Shown: positions 4,556-7,295 of the stretch, piece by piece | How the letters are laid out: each line of letters starts with the position of its first letter | How positions within the stretch are numbered: position 1 is the first letter of the stretch | DNA from: Dysgonamonadaceae bacterium | GTDB taxonomy: Bacteria > Bacteroidota > Bacteroidia > Bacteroidales > Azobacteroidaceae | Length of the DNA: 7,295 nt | Assembly: GCA_031282925.1 (NCBI GenBank) | Contig: JAITCT010000004.1 | Location: forward strand, 1-7,295 | Direction of reading: 5' to 3' | Notes under the pieces: model-generated | Told to the model about the DNA's origin: nothing | What the model saw: only the letters and a program-made list of their open reading frames with translations | Databases searched by the model: none | Translations under genes and position numbers: made by a program

Positions 4556-7295
4556 ATGAACTTCAACACTATACTAGAACAATACCGGCGTGAATCTCTT
4601 TCCGAGCGCGACAAGGGAACGCGCTTTGAACGTCTGATGCAACTTTATCTTCAAACGGAGCCATATTATGCTTCACATTTCAGTAAAGTTTGGATGTGGG
4701 ATGAATTTCCATTCCGCAAGGATTTGGGCGGTCAGGATACAGGTATTGACATGGTGGCACAAACTACCCACGGCGCATATTGGGCTATTCAATGCAAGTG
4801 CTATCAGGAATCGGCCGTTACAGGCAAAGCAGAAGTGGACAGTTTCCTGACTACAGCCGGACGTTCTTTTACGAACGATAGTGGAATGACTGCCAAGTTT
4901 GAGCATTGCCTCTGGATTTCCACAACCAATCATTGGGGCAGTAATGCCGAAGAAGCTATCAAAAATCATACGCCCGCCGTTTCGCGCATCTCGCTCTATC
5001 ATTTACAAAACAGCAACGTGGACTGGGACAAACTGCTGCAAGGATTGAGTGGCGAGCAATCCCGAAAACCGAAACACCAACCGAAGAAACATCAGGAGAA
5101 AGCTATTAACGCTGCTATGATGCATTATCAAACTGCCGACCGTGGTAAATTAATTATGGCTTGCGGTACGGGTAAAACATTTACTTCGCTGCGAATTGCC
5201 GAGCAATTGACCAGTAATGAAGGGATGGTACTTTTTTTAGTCCCGTCTATTGCCTTGTTAGGGCAGACGCTGGAAGAATGGACGGCAAACGCTTCGCAGC
5301 CCATAAACGCAATCTGCATCTGTTCCGACCCTGATGTAAGCAAACGCAAAGACAAAAATGAAGGTTTGGACGGTTTCAGCGTAGTGGATTTGGCATTGCC
5401 GGCCTCAACGGATGTGCCGACTATCCTTAAACAATTGGAACAGGCTTCGGATAGCGCCGGAATGACTGTTGTTTTTTCTACTTACCAATCCATTGACGTA
5501 ATCGCCAAAGCGCAAAAAGCATATAGCAAGGGAACGAAGCCCTTTGTTTTTGATCTGATTATCTGCGACGAAGCCCACCGGACTACAGGCGTAACGCTTT
5601 CCAGCGAAGATGAATCTGCTTTTGTGAAAGTTCATAACAACGATTTCATTGTGGGTAAAAAACGCATGTACATGACTGCGACGCCCCGCCTTTACCATGA
5701 CGATGCAAAGAAAAAAGCCATTGACAACGATATGATTCTATGTTCAATGGACGACAAAAAACTCTACGGAGAGGAATTTTACCATATCGGATTCGGCGAA
5801 GCAGTGAACAAAGGTTTGTTATCGGATTACAAAGTACTGGTTTTGACTGTCAATGAAAACAAGATGGCGACTGCTGCGCAGAAAATGGTTGCAAACGGTG
5901 AAACCGAAATACCTGCCGGCGATATAAACAAGTTGATTGGCTGTGTTAATGCTTTGAGCAAGGAGATTATAGGAGACCATGGTTTAGTAAAAGGCAGCGA
6001 CCCCGAACCGATGGCTACGGCTGTTGCCTTTTGTCAAAACATCAGGTTTTCAAAGCAAATTACCCACACTTTCAACCAAATGGGCGACCTTTATTACAAG
6101 TCGCTTACCGAAGAACAACGCGATAAAATGGTAACCGTAGAAAGCGACCATATAGACGGTACAATGGCAGCCACTACCCGTGGGCAAAAACTGTCATGGT
6201 TGAAATCCGTCCGGAAAAATACGATGAGATGCCGCATACTGACGAATGTGCGTTGCCTGAGCGAAGGAGTTGATGTTCCCTCGCTTGATGCGGTGATGTT
6301 CCTTTCCGCCCGGAATTCACAGGTAGACGTAGTGCAGTCGGTCGGACGGGTAATGCGCCGGGCGGAAGGTAAAAAATATGGCTATATTATTATTCCAATC
6401 GTTGTTCCGTCTGATGTACAAGGGGAAAAAGCATTGGGAAATAATGCCGATTATGCGGTAGTTTGGACAGTACTGAATGCCCTTCGTGCTCATGACGACC
6501 GTTTCAAAGCCACTATCAATAAACTGGAACTGAATAAAAACAAGCCTGCAAGTATTGTTATCGGCGGGGCTTCGCACGGAAGGGATGATGTGAACGGTAC
6601 GGAATACCTTGACGCCGATACTAACAGTGAAGCGGCTTTGCAGTTGGCGATTGAATTTGACCGGATGCAAACCCTGCTTTATGCCAAAATGGTGGAAAAA
6701 GTAGGCGAACGCCGTTATTGGGAGCAATGGGCGAAAGATGTTGCCGACATTGCTACCCGCCAGATAAAAAATATCAGGCATTTAGTTGAGATCAATAACA
6801 AGCACCAGCGTACTTTTGCAAATTTCATTGAAGGGCTTCGCAAAAATATCAATCCGTCCATTTCGGAAGACGATGCTATCGAAATGCTGGCGCAGCACTT
6901 GATTACACAGCCCGTTTTTGAAGCTTTATTTGAGGACTATTCTTTTGTAAAAAACAATGCAATCTCACAGTCCATGGAACAAATGCTCAATTTATTGGAA
7001 GAGCATAAGGACGAAAAAGATACGGAAACCCTGCAACGGTTTTATGATTCGGTACGCGAGCGGGCAAGCGGCATTGACAATGCCGAAGCAAAGCAGAAAA
7101 TTATCATCGAATTATACGACAAATTTTTCCGTACCGCTTTTCCCTTGATGGTCGAACGCTTGGGAATTGTTTATACACCTGTCGAAGTGGTGGATTACAT
7201 CATCCATTCCATTAATGATGTATTGAAAAAGGAATTTAACCGCACACTGGGCGACGAAAACCTGCATATCCTCGACCCTTTTACGGGAACGGGCA
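4556..7295 (+). CDS. Type ISP restriction-modification enzyme (nuclease-helicase-methyltransferase), 3' end outside window
   Basis: The frame opens at ATG 4556 and has no stop through 7295, giving 913 residues of a protein that in this family is usually about 1,500-1,600 long. Type ISP enzymes (LlaGI/LlaBIII class) use one polypeptide to recognise a site, methylate one adenine, and translocate on unmethylated DNA to cut it. Residues about 1-150 form an Mrr-like PD-(D/E)xK nuclease with Asp65 in GIDMV and Gln79-Cys-Lys81. The SF2 helicase follows. Its motifs are ACGTGKT (Lys207), DEAHR (338-342), TATPR (374-378), LSEGVDVP (568-575) and QSVGRVMRR (594-602). A long helical coupler lies at about 650-860. 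The methyltransferase begins with YTPVEVV (from 873), like motif X, and DPFTGTG (907-913), the AdoMet-binding motif I, where the window ends. Motif IV (NPPY-like) and the target-recognition domain are not visible. It follows the XRE gene by 7 bases and probably shares its transcript. No frameshift was seen. A plain DEAD/DEAH-helicase label would miss the other domains. Confidence 0.92.
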   Translation, partial: MNFNTILEQYRRESLSERDKGTRFERLMQLYLQTEPYYASHFSKVWMWDEFPFRKDLGGQDTGIDMVAQTTHGAYWAIQCKCYQESAVTGKAEVDSFLTTAGRSFTNDSGMTAKFEHCLWISTTNHWGSNAEEAIKNHTPAVSRISLYHLQNSNVDWDKLLQGLSGEQSRKPKHQPKKHQEKAINAAMMHYQTADRGKLIMACGTGKTFTSLRIAEQLTSNEGMVLFLVPSIALLGQTLEEWTANASQPINAICICSDPDVSKRKDKNEGLDGFSVVDLALPASTDVPTILKQLEQASDSAGMTVVFSTYQSIDVIAKAQKAYSKGTKPFVFDLIICDEAHRTTGVTLSSEDESAFVKVHNNDFIVGKKRMYMTATPRLYHDDAKKKAIDNDMILCSMDDKKLYGEEFYHIGFGEAVNKGLLSDYKVLVLTVNENKMATAAQKMVANGETEIPAGDINKLIGCVNALSKEIIGDHGLVKGSDPEPMATAVAFCQNIRFSKQITHTFNQMGDLYYKSLTEEQRDKMVTVESDHIDGTMAATTRGQKLSWLKSVRKNTMRCRILTNVRCLSEGVDVPSLDAVMFLSARNSQVDVVQSVGRVMRRAEGKKYGYIIIPIVVPSDVQGEKALGNNADYAVVWTVLNALRAHDDRFKATINKLELNKNKPASIVIGGASHGRDDVNGTEYLDADTNSEAALQLAIEFDRMQTLLYAKMVEKVGERRYWEQWAKDVADIATRQIKNIRHLVEINNKHQRTFANFIEGLRKNINPSISEDDAIEMLAQHLITQPVFEALFEDYSFVKNNAISQSMEQMLNLLEEHKDEKDTETLQRFYDSVRERASGIDNAEAKQKIIIELYDKFFRTAFPLMVERLGIVYTPVEVVDYIIHSINDVLKKEFNRTLGDENLHILDPFTGTG

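Noticed and set aside
1..7295. CRISPR array, retron or attachment site duplicated from the tRNA end
   Set aside because: No spaced direct repeats, no reverse transcriptase motif and no second copy of the tRNA 3' sequence were seen.

Overview
The window reads as chromosomal DNA of a Bacteroidetes bacterium, probably of the order Bacteroidales. The evidence is a large secreted polysaccharidase whose C-terminal tail resembles a type IX secretion signal, start codons preceded by A-rich sequence without Shine-Dalgarno motifs, two perfect matches to the Bacteroidetes -7 promoter element TAnnTTTG, and insertion-sequence remnants of the IS110 and IS630 types with Bacteroides-like motifs. No species can be named from this sequence alone.

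Left part (1-2680): a tRNA-His gene, then about 420 bases of non-coding DNA holding a likely promoter and an inverted repeat, then one long gene for a secreted multidomain GH16 beta-glucanase of the laminarinase type. It is followed closely by a 94-base palindromic repeat with ATTGCGA-containing arms, of a kind that tends to be dispersed in genomes.

Middle part (2680-4250): no intact gene. On the minus strand lie two damaged transposase genes joined to each other. The left one is the C-terminal half of an IS110-type transposase. The right one is an IS630-type transposase with a frameshift, an internal deletion and a lost C-terminus. They look like the scar of nested or adjacent insertions followed by deletion.

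Right part (4300-7295): a promoter, a small XRE-type helix-turn-helix gene whose start is disconnected from its body by a frameshift at a run of A, and 7 bases later a very long reading frame that runs off the window. That frame (913 residues visible) carries an Mrr-like nuclease domain, a complete SF2 helicase and the beginning of an N6-adenine methyltransferase. This is the domain order of a Type ISP single-polypeptide restriction-modification enzyme. The small regulator and the enzyme probably form one transcription unit. Specificity and most of the methyltransferase lie beyond the right edge.

I did not find a system that I would call new. The points most worth a second look are the broken controller in front of the Type ISP enzyme, the fused IS remnants beside it, and the domain architecture of the glucanase.
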